From Verrucomicrobiia bacterium (lineage in GTDB: Bacteria > Verrucomicrobiota > Verrucomicrobiia > Limisphaerales > UBA11358), in assembly GCA_025451535.1 (NCBI GenBank), contig JANWKE010000118.1, positions 1 to 46,136 on the forward strand: a DNA stretch of 46,136 nucleotides, read 5' to 3'. Each line of letters opens with the position of its first letter. Position 1 is the stretch's first letter. Position numbers and translations under genes: made by a program. Below, piece by piece: positions 26,727 to 35,100 of this stretch. Below the pieces are notes generated by a model. That model saw only the letters and a program-made list of their open reading frames with translations, did no database searches and had not been told where the DNA came from.

Positions 26727-28547
26727 CTACAGGTTCAATGGTTTTTTCAGCACCGCCGTAATTCCAAAAGTGAACGTCCCCGAAGCGTCCTCCGCATTGA
26801 TCTGGCCGACCAGCTGGGTGGCCTTGGGATCAAAATACGGACTGGCTTGTAATTCATTCTCCAACGTGTAGGCAATGTCACTGTTCGCCGCCGGGTCCAC
26901 CGAAGACAAACTGACCGCACGGCAAACCAGGGTGATGGCACCCACTTGATTGGTTTGGGCCGACCCCGTATTCGCCGCACCTGGTCCTGATGCGGCACCA
27001 TTATTGTAAACCGTTGGCGGTCCTCCGGCCGACGGCAGCCGCCCCGGCGTGTTGGCCGACTCCAGTGGCGCCATGCTGGTCAACTGCTCGATCCAGATGC
27101 CGGCCTGGACACCCTGCCTCTCCACAGACAACTTTTTCTGAACGTCATTCTCGGCACGAATGAGGACTTGTCTCAGGTCGGCCAGCACATCGCCCCAATA
27201 ATACCGATCATTCATCCACGCGGCGACTTGATCAGCCTCCTGCCTGGTCGTACCGACTTCACCGTAAATTTTGTTGAACCGGTCGAACTTTTCCTGCATT
27301 TGCTGGACTTCCGGTTTGAGCCGGTCGAGTTCGGTTTCCTTCGACTTGGCCAGGCTTTCAAAGAGGTATCCCACTGCAAACGCGACTGCCACCAGACTGA
27401 ACACGGTCGCGGTAAAATACGGTTTCTTTTCGTTGAAGGTGCGCCAGCGCAGCGTGCTTTCCGGCATCAGATTCATCTCCACCGGGCAATTCGCCAGATT
27501 ACGCAGACCCAGCCCGACGACTTCGCCCAGGGAATGCGCCACGCGCGCCAGTTCCTCCAAATTCACCGCGGGATCAATCTGCACGTTGCGGAACGGATTG
27601 AAGTACTCCACCGGCGCGTTCAGTTTTTCGGCGAAAAATTGCGCCGTATACGGCATGATGGAAGCGCCCCCGGCCAGAAAGAGCCGCTGCGGCGCGGCGC
27701 CGCCCATCTGGCCGCGGTAAAATTGAATCGTCTGGTTGACCTGAATGTGCAGCTTCGTCATGAATTGCCGGGCAATCTTGGAAATGGCCGCCTGATTCGG
27801 ATTCTCCGGCTCTTCATACGCGCCCCCGAGGCTGACGAAGCCCTCGGCAATTTTGATCTGTTCGGCAACTTCAAACCTCAACTTCGCTTCGTTGGCGAAA
27901 TCCTGGGTGATGGAATTTGCGCCGAGGCTGATACTGCGGGAAAAAACCTTGCCCTTTTCAAAAAAAAGCAGGTTGCTCGTCTTGGCGCCGATGTCCAGCA
28001 ACATCGTGCAGTCCTCCAAATCACCGTAGTTGTAGCGAAACGCGTTGCATAGCGCCGCCGGCGACACGTCGCACAATTGCAACCGCAACTTCGCCTCCTC
28101 GGCGATGCGAAACAATCCCTCGACGATCTCGGACTTGATCGCCACCAGCAATACTTCCAGTTCGCCCGTTGAACTGGAACCGAGAATCTGATAGTCCCAG
28201 ACGACTTCCGCCAGCGGGAAGGGCACATTTTGTTGCGCCTCGTACTGGATGATTTGCGTCACCTTGCCCGCGTCGACCGGCGGGAGTTTAACAAATTTGG
28301 AAAAAACCTGAAAGCCCGGCGCACAGACGTTGATGTTCCGCGCCACCGCGCCAATTTCCGCCAGCGTCTCCCGCAGCACCTTAAGCAGGACCGTCTCCCG
28401 CGTGGCTTCCGCCGCCCCGTCCGGTCCCAGCGATTTCAACTTGAATTCCTTCAAGCATAAAATACCGGCTTCGTTGATTTCAAAGGTCGCCAGTTTGAGG
28501 CTGCCGGCCCCAAAATCCACCGCCAAAAATGACTTTGCGTTCAGCAT
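26727..28547 (-). CDS. pilM: PilM-PilN fusion, type IV pilus / type II secretion assembly protein
   Basis: 606 residues from the ATG at 28547 (MLNAKSFLAVDFGAGSLKLA). Residues 1-370 are a PilM-type actin-fold ATPase: DFGAGSLK (phosphate 1), LLDIGAKTSNLLFFEKG (phosphate 2) and RLFLAGGASIMP (adenosine site). A single transmembrane helix near 390-410 (FTATVFSLVAVAFAVGYLFE) is followed by a coiled coil (ETELDRLKPEVQQMQEKFDR) and a PilN-like periplasmic domain to the end. The cytoplasmic sequence MNLMPES before the helix corresponds to the PilN N-terminus that binds PilM. Having both in one chain is therefore a fusion. First gene of an operon with near-zero spacing to the next gene; an AT-rich divergent spacer precedes it. 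Confidence 0.92.
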   Translation of the reverse strand: MLNAKSFLAVDFGAGSLKLATFEINEAGILCLKEFKLKSLGPDGAAEATRETVLLKVLRETLAEIGAVARNINVCAPGFQVFSKFVKLPPVDAGKVTQIIQYEAQQNVPFPLAEVVWDYQILGSSSTGELEVLLVAIKSEIVEGLFRIAEEAKLRLQLCDVSPAALCNAFRYNYGDLEDCTMLLDIGAKTSNLLFFEKGKVFSRSISLGANSITQDFANEAKLRFEVAEQIKIAEGFVSLGGAYEEPENPNQAAISKIARQFMTKLHIQVNQTIQFYRGQMGGAAPQRLFLAGGASIMPYTAQFFAEKLNAPVEYFNPFRNVQIDPAVNLEELARVAHSLGEVVGLGLRNLANCPVEMNLMPESTLRWRTFNEKKPYFTATVFSLVAVAFAVGYLFESLAKSKETELDRLKPEVQQMQEKFDRFNKIYGEVGTTRQEADQVAAWMNDRYYWGDVLADLRQVLIRAENDVQKKLSVERQGVQAGIWIEQLTSMAPLESANTPGRLPSAGGPPTVYNNGAASGPGAANTGSAQTNQVGAITLVCRAVSLSSVDPAANSDIAYTLENELQASPYFDPKATQLVGQINAEDASGTFTFGITAVLKKPLNL

Positions 28548-28766
28548 TGCTGTGTTTGCGCCATGCGCTGCCGACAAAAGACGCGTGAACTCTTATTTGT
28601 TTAGTTTATAAGTGCAGCCCGTGTTGCTTACTGTAAATTTTTTGGACGGTCAAATATAAAACTTGGAAAAATCTCCGTGTAAATCCTGCAATTAAACATT
28701 GCGTCCCGCCTTCAGCTTTGGCTTTATCCCATCGTGTCTGGACAAACGTCGGTCAACGCACTAATC
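28548..28766. promoter_or_regulatory. AT-rich divergent spacer, likely promoters for pilM operon and acyP
   Basis: This 219-base gap between the minus-strand pilM operon and the plus-strand acylphosphatase gene is markedly richer in A and T than the flanks. TATAAA-like words occur on both strands (TTATAAAC on the minus strand near 28610, AATATAAAAC on the plus strand near 28655). No convincing -35 partner at standard spacing was found, so exact promoters are not called. Nothing coding was seen. Confidence 0.4.
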
Positions 28767-29045
28767 ATGAAGCGTTGTCGCATGTGCATTATTTACTCAG
28801 GTCAGGTACAAGGTGTCGGGTTTCGGTATACGACGAAAGCCGTGGCCGCCGGTTTTGAAGTGGCCGGCACGGTGCGCAACCTCCCGGACGGTCGCGTGGA
28901 ACTGGTCGCCGAAGGCGCACCAGCGGAACTGGAGGCCTTTCGCACCGCCATTCGCGACGCCGGACTTTCCGGACTTATCCGTGACGAAAAGGCCACGTGG
29001 AGCGACGCGCAAAATGAACTACATGGATTCGAGATTGTTCGATAG
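28767..29045 (+). CDS. acyP: Acylphosphatase
   Basis: 92 residues from the ATG at 28767, the usual size. The signature YSGQVQGVGFRY carries catalytic Arg20, and Asn38 lies in AGTVRNLPDGRVELVAEG, the second active-site segment. The enzyme hydrolyses acyl phosphates such as 1,3-bisphosphoglycerate and carbamoyl phosphate. A GTG 33 bases upstream would add a non-conserved leader and is less likely. The next gene begins seven bases after the stop, so the two probably share a transcript. Confidence 0.95.
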   Translation: MKRCRMCIIYSGQVQGVGFRYTTKAVAAGFEVAGTVRNLPDGRVELVAEGAPAELEAFRTAIRDAGLSGLIRDEKATWSDAQNELHGFEIVR

Positions 29046-29051
29046 ACGCAA

Positions 29052-29774
29052 ATGAAATTCGCCATCATCGCAGACATTCACGGCAACCTGGAGGCGTTCC
29101 GCACGGTCCTGGCGGACGCCGAACAACAGAAGCCCACGCATTACGTCTGCCTCGGCGACGTCGTCGGTTACAATGCGAATCCCAAGGAATGCCTTGATAT
29201 CGTCCGCAACATGGACATTCCCTGCGTGAAGGGCAATCACGATGAATATTGCTCCACCGACGACCATCTGGAAGGTTTCAATCCCAATGCCGCCGAAGCC
29301 GTCCGCTGGACGCGCGCCCAGCTTTCCAACGAGGAACGCCAGTGGCTCCGCGACTTGAAATACACGAAATTGGTCCACAACTTTACCATCGTCCACGCCA
29401 CGCTCGACGCCCCCCAGCGTTGGGGTTACGTCTTTGACAAGCTCGCCGCTGCCGCCAGCTTCCCCTACCAGAACACGCAACTCTGTTTCTTCGGCCACAC
29501 TCACGTGCCCGTCGCCTTTATGCGCGATACCGTTGTCCGCGGCGGCACCTATTCCAAATTCAAAATTGATCCGGCCAAAAAATACTTCATCAACGTCGGC
29601 GCCGTCGGCCAGCCGCGTGATAACAATCCCAAGGCCGCCTACGTCATTTACGACGCGGACGCCGGCACCATCGAACTGCGCCGGCTGGAATATGACATCG
29701 CCTCCGCCCAGAAAAAAATCCGCGCCGCCGGCCTGCCCGAACGCCTCGCCGAACGTCTGGAAGTGGGAAGATAG
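29052..29774 (+). CDS. Calcineurin-like metallophosphoesterase (YfcE/MJ0936 type)
   Basis: 240 residues with the complete di-metal set: D8 and H10 in IIADIHGN, D36 in CLGDVVGYN, N62-H63-D64 in GNHDEY, His in IVHATLD, and FGHTHVP. The first half is the alpha/beta sandwich of small cytosolic phosphodiesterases (family YfcE / MJ0936). FINVGAVGQPRD is the family's closing motif. Substrate unknown; related proteins cleave phosphodiesters of cyclic nucleotides or other small molecules. Seven bases downstream of acyP. Its stop lies five bases before the left arm of the inverted repeat at 29779. Confidence 0.93.
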   Translation: MKFAIIADIHGNLEAFRTVLADAEQQKPTHYVCLGDVVGYNANPKECLDIVRNMDIPCVKGNHDEYCSTDDHLEGFNPNAAEAVRWTRAQLSNEERQWLRDLKYTKLVHNFTIVHATLDAPQRWGYVFDKLAAAASFPYQNTQLCFFGHTHVPVAFMRDTVVRGGTYSKFKIDPAKKYFINVGAVGQPRDNNPKAAYVIYDADAGTIELRRLEYDIASAQKKIRAAGLPERLAERLEVGR

Positions 29775-29778
29775 CATG

Positions 29779-30183
29779 AAGGTAGAATGAAGAATGCGGA
29801 ATTCAGAAAAAGACCTGGCTGCGCGCTCAAAAAGTTTTGCCCGCCGAATCATTCGGCTTTATGTTGCTTTGCCGAAAGAAACGGTCGCCCAGGTTCCCGG
29901 TAAACAAGCATTGCGGTCGGGAACTTCGGTTGGAGCAAATCATCGCGAAGCCAGTCGTGCCCGCTCCAAAGCGGAATTCATTTCAAAAGTCGGCGATTGC
30001 CTCAAAGAAGCCGACGAAACTGCCTATTGGTTGGAACTGTTGGCGGATGAAGAAATTGTGTCGAGAAAACGGCTGGAGCCGTTATTGCAGGAAACCAACG
30101 GGTTGATTTCCATACTCGTAACCATTTCAAAGAAGGCGCGCGGTGACTGATTTTTCTACATTCTGCATTCTTACTTCTGCCTT
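29779..30183 (+). mobile_element. Candidate IVS-like element: four-helix-bundle gene between terminal inverted repeats
   Basis: Arms 29779-29806 and 30156-30183 are 28 bases each and inverted copies at 22 of 28 positions. Core words are AGAATGCGGAA on the left and its complement-like TTCTGCATTCTT on the right. Between them lies only one gene, of the 23S rRNA intervening-sequence family. IVS elements in rRNA have exactly this layout, with complementary ends and an internal four-helix-bundle ORF. Here the flanks are protein genes and no rRNA is present. The right arm reaches the TTG start of the downstream glycosyltransferase. Mobility is inference; target duplication was not evident. Confidence 0.5.
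29794..30150 (+). CDS. Four-helix-bundle protein, 23S rRNA IVS family
   Basis: 118 residues, entirely helical. The sequence SKSFARRIIRLYVALPKE...VPGKQALRSGTSVGANHREASRARSKAEFISKVGDCLKEADETAYWLELL is characteristic of the S23/IVP family (also related to Avd of diversity-generating retroelements). SGTSVGAN and the ETAYWLELL helix are its most conserved parts. These proteins form homopentamers in known structures. A role in nucleic-acid binding is suggested for some, but the function of free-standing copies is not established. Its ATG lies inside the left inverted-repeat arm. No reverse transcriptase or variable repeat is nearby, so a DGR is unlikely. Confidence 0.92.
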   Translation: MRNSEKDLAARSKSFARRIIRLYVALPKETVAQVPGKQALRSGTSVGANHREASRARSKAEFISKVGDCLKEADETAYWLELLADEEIVSRKRLEPLLQETNGLISILVTISKKARGD

Positions 30184-31199
30184 TGAAAATTCTCATTCTT
30201 AAACCCAGCTCGCTGGGCGATGTGGTCCAGGCGCTGCCGGTTCTGCGTCTGCTCAAGCGTCACCTGCCGGCCAGCCAAATCTTCTGGTGGATTGATTCCA
30301 ACCTCGCGCCCTTGCTTGAAAACGACCCGGACCTGACCGGTATCGTCGGGTTTGAGCGCCGGCGCTGGGCGGCACCCCGGCACTGGCCGGAAATGTTCCA
30401 CAGCGTCCGCTGGCTGCGCCCACAAAATTTCGACTGGGTGATCGACCTCCAATGCCTGGCGCGCAGCGGCGCGTTCGCGTGGCTGGCCAACGGGCAATTT
30501 CTCATGGGCCTCGATGAAGTCCGTGAAGGCGCGCGTGGTTTTTACGACCAGGCCGTCCGCCGTGCGTCGTTTCACACGCACGCCGTGGATTGGTATCTGG
30601 CCGTGCTGCCGCACCTCGGCATACCCGTTCACAACCATTTCCCATGGCTGCCCGAACGCCCGGAAATTGCTCGCACGGTCAGATCGAAATGGCAAACCGG
30701 CAATGCGCGCTGGATCGCGCTTCAGCCCGGCGCACGCTGGCCGAATAAACGCTGGCCCGTCGAATACTTCGCCGAACTCGTCCGGTTCCTGGCCAAAAGG
30801 TTTCCCGACGCGCGTTTTGCCATCCTGGGGAGCAAGGACGACAAATTGCTCGGCGGATTTATTTCGCGCGTTGAACCGGAACGTTGTTTTAATTTGTGCG
30901 GCCAGACCTCATTGCCGGAAATGGTCGAATGGCTGCGGCTCTGCGACTTGATGATCACCAACGACACCGGTCCCATGCATGTGGCCGCCGCTCTGGGCAA
31001 ACCGCTGGTTGCGCTCTTTGGCCCCACGGAACCGCGCCGCACCGGTCCGTATGGCCAACTCAACAGTGTGCTGCGAATTGATCTGCCCTGCTCGCCTTGC
31101 CTTAAATCGCGTTGCCACTACGAGAAACCGAACGAATGTCTGAACGCGCTTTCACCCGCGACGGTTTTTGAGTTCGCGCGCAAAAAACTTCAGGATTAA
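30183..31199 (+). CDS. Family 9 glycosyltransferase (heptosyltransferase type)
   Basis: 338 residues. MKILILKPSSLGDVVQALPVLRLL is the N-terminal GT9 signature. The C-terminal Rossmann half has IALQPGARWPNKRWP, FAILGSKDD and TNDTGPMHVAAALGKPLVALFGPTEPRRTGP, the ADP-heptose binding region. LPCSPCLKSRC near the end is a typical family cysteine cluster. It adds heptose or a related sugar to a lipopolysaccharide core at the inner membrane's cytoplasmic face. The acceptor is unknown. The start is TTG at 30183, at the edge of the inverted repeat; no better start is available. The next gene starts about 40 bases downstream. Confidence 0.93.
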   Translation: MKILILKPSSLGDVVQALPVLRLLKRHLPASQIFWWIDSNLAPLLENDPDLTGIVGFERRRWAAPRHWPEMFHSVRWLRPQNFDWVIDLQCLARSGAFAWLANGQFLMGLDEVREGARGFYDQAVRRASFHTHAVDWYLAVLPHLGIPVHNHFPWLPERPEIARTVRSKWQTGNARWIALQPGARWPNKRWPVEYFAELVRFLAKRFPDARFAILGSKDDKLLGGFISRVEPERCFNLCGQTSLPEMVEWLRLCDLMITNDTGPMHVAAALGKPLVALFGPTEPRRTGPYGQLNSVLRIDLPCSPCLKSRCHYEKPNECLNALSPATVFEFARKKLQD

Positions 31200-31205
31200 G
31201 CAGGC

Positions 31206-31253
31206 TTGCGCTTTAACCGGTTCGCGTTAGGCTCGCCACCGGTGAGCACTTCC
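31206..31253 (+). promoter_or_regulatory. Conserved upstream block of sigma gene 1
   Basis: The 48 bases around the GTG at 31242 share ordered words with 38108-38155 upstream of the second sigma gene: TTGCGCTTT, GCGTTAG, GGCTCG and GGTGAGCACTTC. The TTG-to-GTG distance is 36 versus 37 bases. This is either a shared promoter/leader or leftover homology from duplication. The gaps between the words differ, so it is not a simple copy. Confidence 0.5.
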
Positions 31254-32015
31254 ACCCCAGCGACACCGCCGGGAACCACTTCGCCGGGGAATCAGGCATC
31301 CCAACGGTCTGTGTTTGTCACCACCCACTGGTCTGTGGTGCTGACCGCGGCGCGCAGCGACACCACCCGTGCCCGGGCCGCGCTCGAAAATCTTTGCCAG
31401 ACCTATTGGCATCCCCTCTACGCCTATGTGCGGCGGCGCGGTTACTCGCCCGAAGACGCCCAGGACCTCACGCAGGAATTTTTCGCGCGATTGCTGGAGC
31501 GCAATGCCGTCGCCACGGTCGCGCCGGAGAAAGGCCGGTTCCGCTCCTTCCTGTTGGCCAGCCTGAACCATTTTTTGGCCGACGAGTGGGACAAGGCGCG
31601 CGCGCAAAAACGCGGTGGCGGCAAAGTGATCCCACTCGACCTGCAAAGTGCCGAGACGCGGCTGGGCGAAATCCCGGTGGAGAATTTCACGCCGGAAAAG
31701 GCGTTTGCCCACCGCTGGGCCATCACGTTGCTCGAACAGGTTTACCAACGGCTGGGCGAGGAGTACCGAGCGCAGGACAAAGCGGTGTTGTTCGATGCGT
31801 TGCGCGCCACGCTGGCCGGGAAAAGCAATGCCGCGCCTTACGCCGGGCTCGCCCGGCAATTGAACATGAACGAAGGCGCGGTGAAAGTGGCCGTGTACCG
31901 GCTGCGCCAGCGTTACCGCGCCTTGCTGCGCGAGACTATTGCCGATACCGTGTCGAGTCCGGATGAAGTGGAGGACGAACTGCGCTATTTGTTCCGGACG
32001 CTGGCTGGAACATGA
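31242..32015 (+). CDS. ECF-like sigma factor, kinase-associated (copy 1)
   Basis: 257 residues from the GTG at 31242. The paralogue at 38145 starts at the same GTGAGCACTTC and has the same length, which supports this start. Region 2 contains LCQTYWHPLYAYVRRRGYSPEDAQDLTQEFFARLLERN (core binding and -10 recognition). Region 4 is in the C-terminal third, with a helix-turn-helix (LARQLNMNEGAVKVAVYRLRQRYRALLRETI). The N-terminal FVTTHWSVVLTAARSDTTRA is typical of a Planctomycetes/Verrucomicrobia group encoded beside Ser/Thr kinases. The gene is followed by a zinc-ribbon kinase, so phosphorylation of the sigma factor or a partner is likely (inference). It recruits RNA polymerase to a specific promoter set; targets unknown. 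Confidence 0.92.
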   Translation: MSTSTPATPPGTTSPGNQASQRSVFVTTHWSVVLTAARSDTTRARAALENLCQTYWHPLYAYVRRRGYSPEDAQDLTQEFFARLLERNAVATVAPEKGRFRSFLLASLNHFLADEWDKARAQKRGGGKVIPLDLQSAETRLGEIPVENFTPEKAFAHRWAITLLEQVYQRLGEEYRAQDKAVLFDALRATLAGKSNAAPYAGLARQLNMNEGAVKVAVYRLRQRYRALLRETIADTVSSPDEVEDELRYLFRTLAGT

Positions 32016-32051
32016 AACGTGATTCGTGAATCCATGCGCAATCACGTTTCA
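32013..32051. repeat. Perfect 12-bp inverted repeat starting at the sigma 1 stop codon
   Basis: TGAAACGTGATT (32013-32024) and AATCACGTTTCA (32040-32051) are perfect inverted copies with a 15-base loop. The left arm begins with the TGA stop of the sigma gene. TCACGTTTCACG words continue to about 32066. No U-tract follows, so a rho-independent terminator is not clear. It may attenuate read-through to the kinase or be a dispersed repeat. Confidence 0.55.
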
Positions 32052-32120
32052 CGTTTCACGCATCACGATTTGCTGTAACCTTTGGCCAATTCCTCCTTTG
32101 TATGTGGTGAAGGCAGAATC

Positions 32121-35100
32121 ATGGCCGACGAAAAAACATGTCCGCATTGTGGCAAACCGGTACCACCCACGGCGCTGGGCGGCATTTGCCCCGAATGCAT
32201 GTTGAAGGCGGGTCTCGCGACCCAAACGGAGGGACCGGGTGGCACCGGCCCGCATGGGACCAGGGTTATACATCCTCCGCCGACGCCCGCGGAAATCGCG
32301 TCGTTGTTTCCGCAACTGGAAATCCTCGAATGCCTCGGCCGCGGCGGCATGGGCGTCGTCTACAAGGCACGCCAGCCGCGCTTGAACCGTTTTGTCGCAC
32401 TCAAAATCCTGGCGCGCGAAAAGGAACAGGATGCGCAGTTCGCCGAACGGTTCACGCGCGAAGCCCAGGCGCTCGCCCGCCTGAATCATCCGAACATCGT
32501 CACCGTCCACGATTTTGGCGAGGCGGGCGGGCATTGTTATCTCGTGATGGAATTTGTGGACGGCCTGAACCTGCGGCAATTGCTGCAAACCCGGAAGATG
32601 CCGTCGGAACAGGCGCTGACGATTGTGCCAAAAATCTGCGAGGCGCTGCAATACGCGCATGAGCAAGGCGTCGTCCACCGCGACATCAAGCCGGAGAACA
32701 TCCTGCTCGGCAAATCCGGCCGGGTGAAGATTGCGGACTTCGGCATTGCAAAGATGCTGGGCGATGAAACCGGCCAACAAACGCTCACCGGCGCCAGGGA
32801 TGCGGTAGGCACACCGCATTACATGGCGCCGGAGCAGATTGAAAAACCGCTGACCGTGGACCATCGCGCGGACATCTATTCGCTCGGGGTCGTCTTCTAC
32901 GAAATGCTCACCGGCGAACTGCCTCTGGGCCGATTCGCGCCACCGTCGAAGAAGGTTCAAATTGACGTGCGGCTCGATGAAGTGGTCTTGCACGCATTGG
33001 AAAAAGAGCCGGACCGCCGTTACCAGCAGGCCAGCCAGGTGAAGACCGCGGTGGAGACAATCGCAGCGGCTTCCGAACCCGACGCAGGCCGACGCAGGGA
33101 GGTCAAAACTGAACCGGCAGAGGGTCAGAGCCGGCCCATGCTGGCGGCGGCGGCGTTTCGTCGTGGCGCGCGCGTCGGGCTGTGGGTTTTTCTTCTGATC
33201 GTGTTCGCGGCATCGCTTATCACTTTTCTTTTGCCCACAAGTTATCTCGGCACGGCGAGGGTCGAACTGACCGGGCTTGCTCCGCAAAGTGGCAATCCAT
33301 ATTACGTTCAAACTGAGTTTCAAGTCATTGAATCCGACAGTGTGTTGGAGGGAGTTGTCGATTCGTTGAAACTCGACCAGCGATGGGGAAAGAAATTTAA
33401 CGGCGGTACGCCTCTAAACAACGCCGAAGTCATGGCGCTGATGCGGTCCCGGATTGATCTCCGTCCGATCCGCAACACCGATGTTATCGAAATCGGGTTT
33501 TTCAGTTCATCGCCGAAAGAGGCAGCGGAAATTGCCAACAAAATTGCGGAAACATATTGCGCGCTCCCTCCCGGCCATCGCGGGGCCATCATTGAACGCG
33601 CGGCGGCTCCATTCCATCCGGTCAGACCAAACGTTCCGCTCAATATTTTCATTGGGATTGTCGCCGGCAGCGTCATCGGCATTGTTGTCGGACTCGGGTT
33701 TGGGTTGTTTTCGTTTTGGCGGTTGCGCGCTGTTCAGTCCAAGGTATCACCGCCTGCCCGGAAGCCCGATCGTTTCTGGCGTTTCATCGTCATTGTTTTC
33801 GTTGTCATTCCCACACTCGGTTTGCTGGGTAACATTGCCCTTCAAAACCTCATCAAACCCCGTAATGAGATAAGTCCACCCAGCCAATCCTTTTACATTG
33901 GCCAGACCTGGTTCCCTCAAGGTGATTCGATTGAAACCACTTCGGTCGAGCGCAACGAAAATCAGATGACGGTCAAAGGCCATTACCATCTCGTCAGTCA
34001 CGACCATGCCGAACTGGCGCTTTACATCACTTCAACAAATCAAAATGTTCCCGAAGACGCCACCCAGCGGATGGAAATTTCGAAGGGACAGGGTGATTTC
34101 GAATTGATCCACTCCCATGTCGTTCCCGGGCTTCCGCATGTGGAGATGTATGCCAACGGAAAAGTTTTCGCCAGTTTGTATTTTGGCACCAAGGCCGAAG
34201 CGCTGGAAGAAAGCAAAACAAGCTGGATCACGAATGCCCAGTCCAGCCTCGGCCCGATGATCTTAAAGGTGACGGTTCAAACCAATGCAGCTTTTCTACT
34301 GGGCCAAACTAGAGACGGCGGTGAACTGGTATTAACGATCGGCAGCGGAGGATTGAGCTGGAGCAACGAATTAAAGGCCAACATGCTATTTGGCGCTGTC
34401 GTCAGGCCAGACCGCGATGAACTTCGTTTTGATGTCTCGAGCGGAACGGGTCCAACGAGTTCCACAATTCAAAACCGCATTGCGCTCGCACCGGCCAGTC
34501 GGATTCCGCGGGGTACGTGGATTTTTCATGAAGGGACGTACGGGCCCACATCCGAAAACATCGTCATCGCCGATCTTTTAACGGCAGCCGGGGAATCATT
34601 GCCTGTCTCGGTCAGCGTGCGAAAACCTGAAGCCCTCTCGCCCCAGGCACTTTCGTTCGGCCCGGTGATCGAGCGCGTGGTGCCGGATCATGATTGGTTT
34701 GATCTCGATTCCGGAACCATCATCCCGGCGGACGTGATTCCGGACCATGCCGAAGAAGCCGTCGTGGATTATTGGATCCACAAGACCGGGGCGGATTTCA
34801 AGGCAAGTGTGTCCGACCACTCTCTTCTTGCGCGTGGGTGTGGTCTGCTTGACGGGAGCGAGCAAGGAATCCAATGGGAATCGGCCACTCCTGAAACTGT
34901 CGCAGACCTGATATCGAAAGAGCGAGCTGACAAGGTGGTTGAAACGATTGGAATTCGGCCTACCGACAAGCCCCCGGCAACGTCCGCCTTTTGCACCCGC
35001 GAGGGCAGACTTGGTCTCCTGCAAATCACCGGGTTCACCGAAAACCCTCGCGGTGTGAAGATACGTTACAAACTGGTACAGCCAGCAACAACCGCACAGG

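Noticed and set aside
29779-30183. Diversity-generating retroelement (Avd-like protein)
   Set aside because: No reverse transcriptase, template repeat or variable repeat was found nearby.
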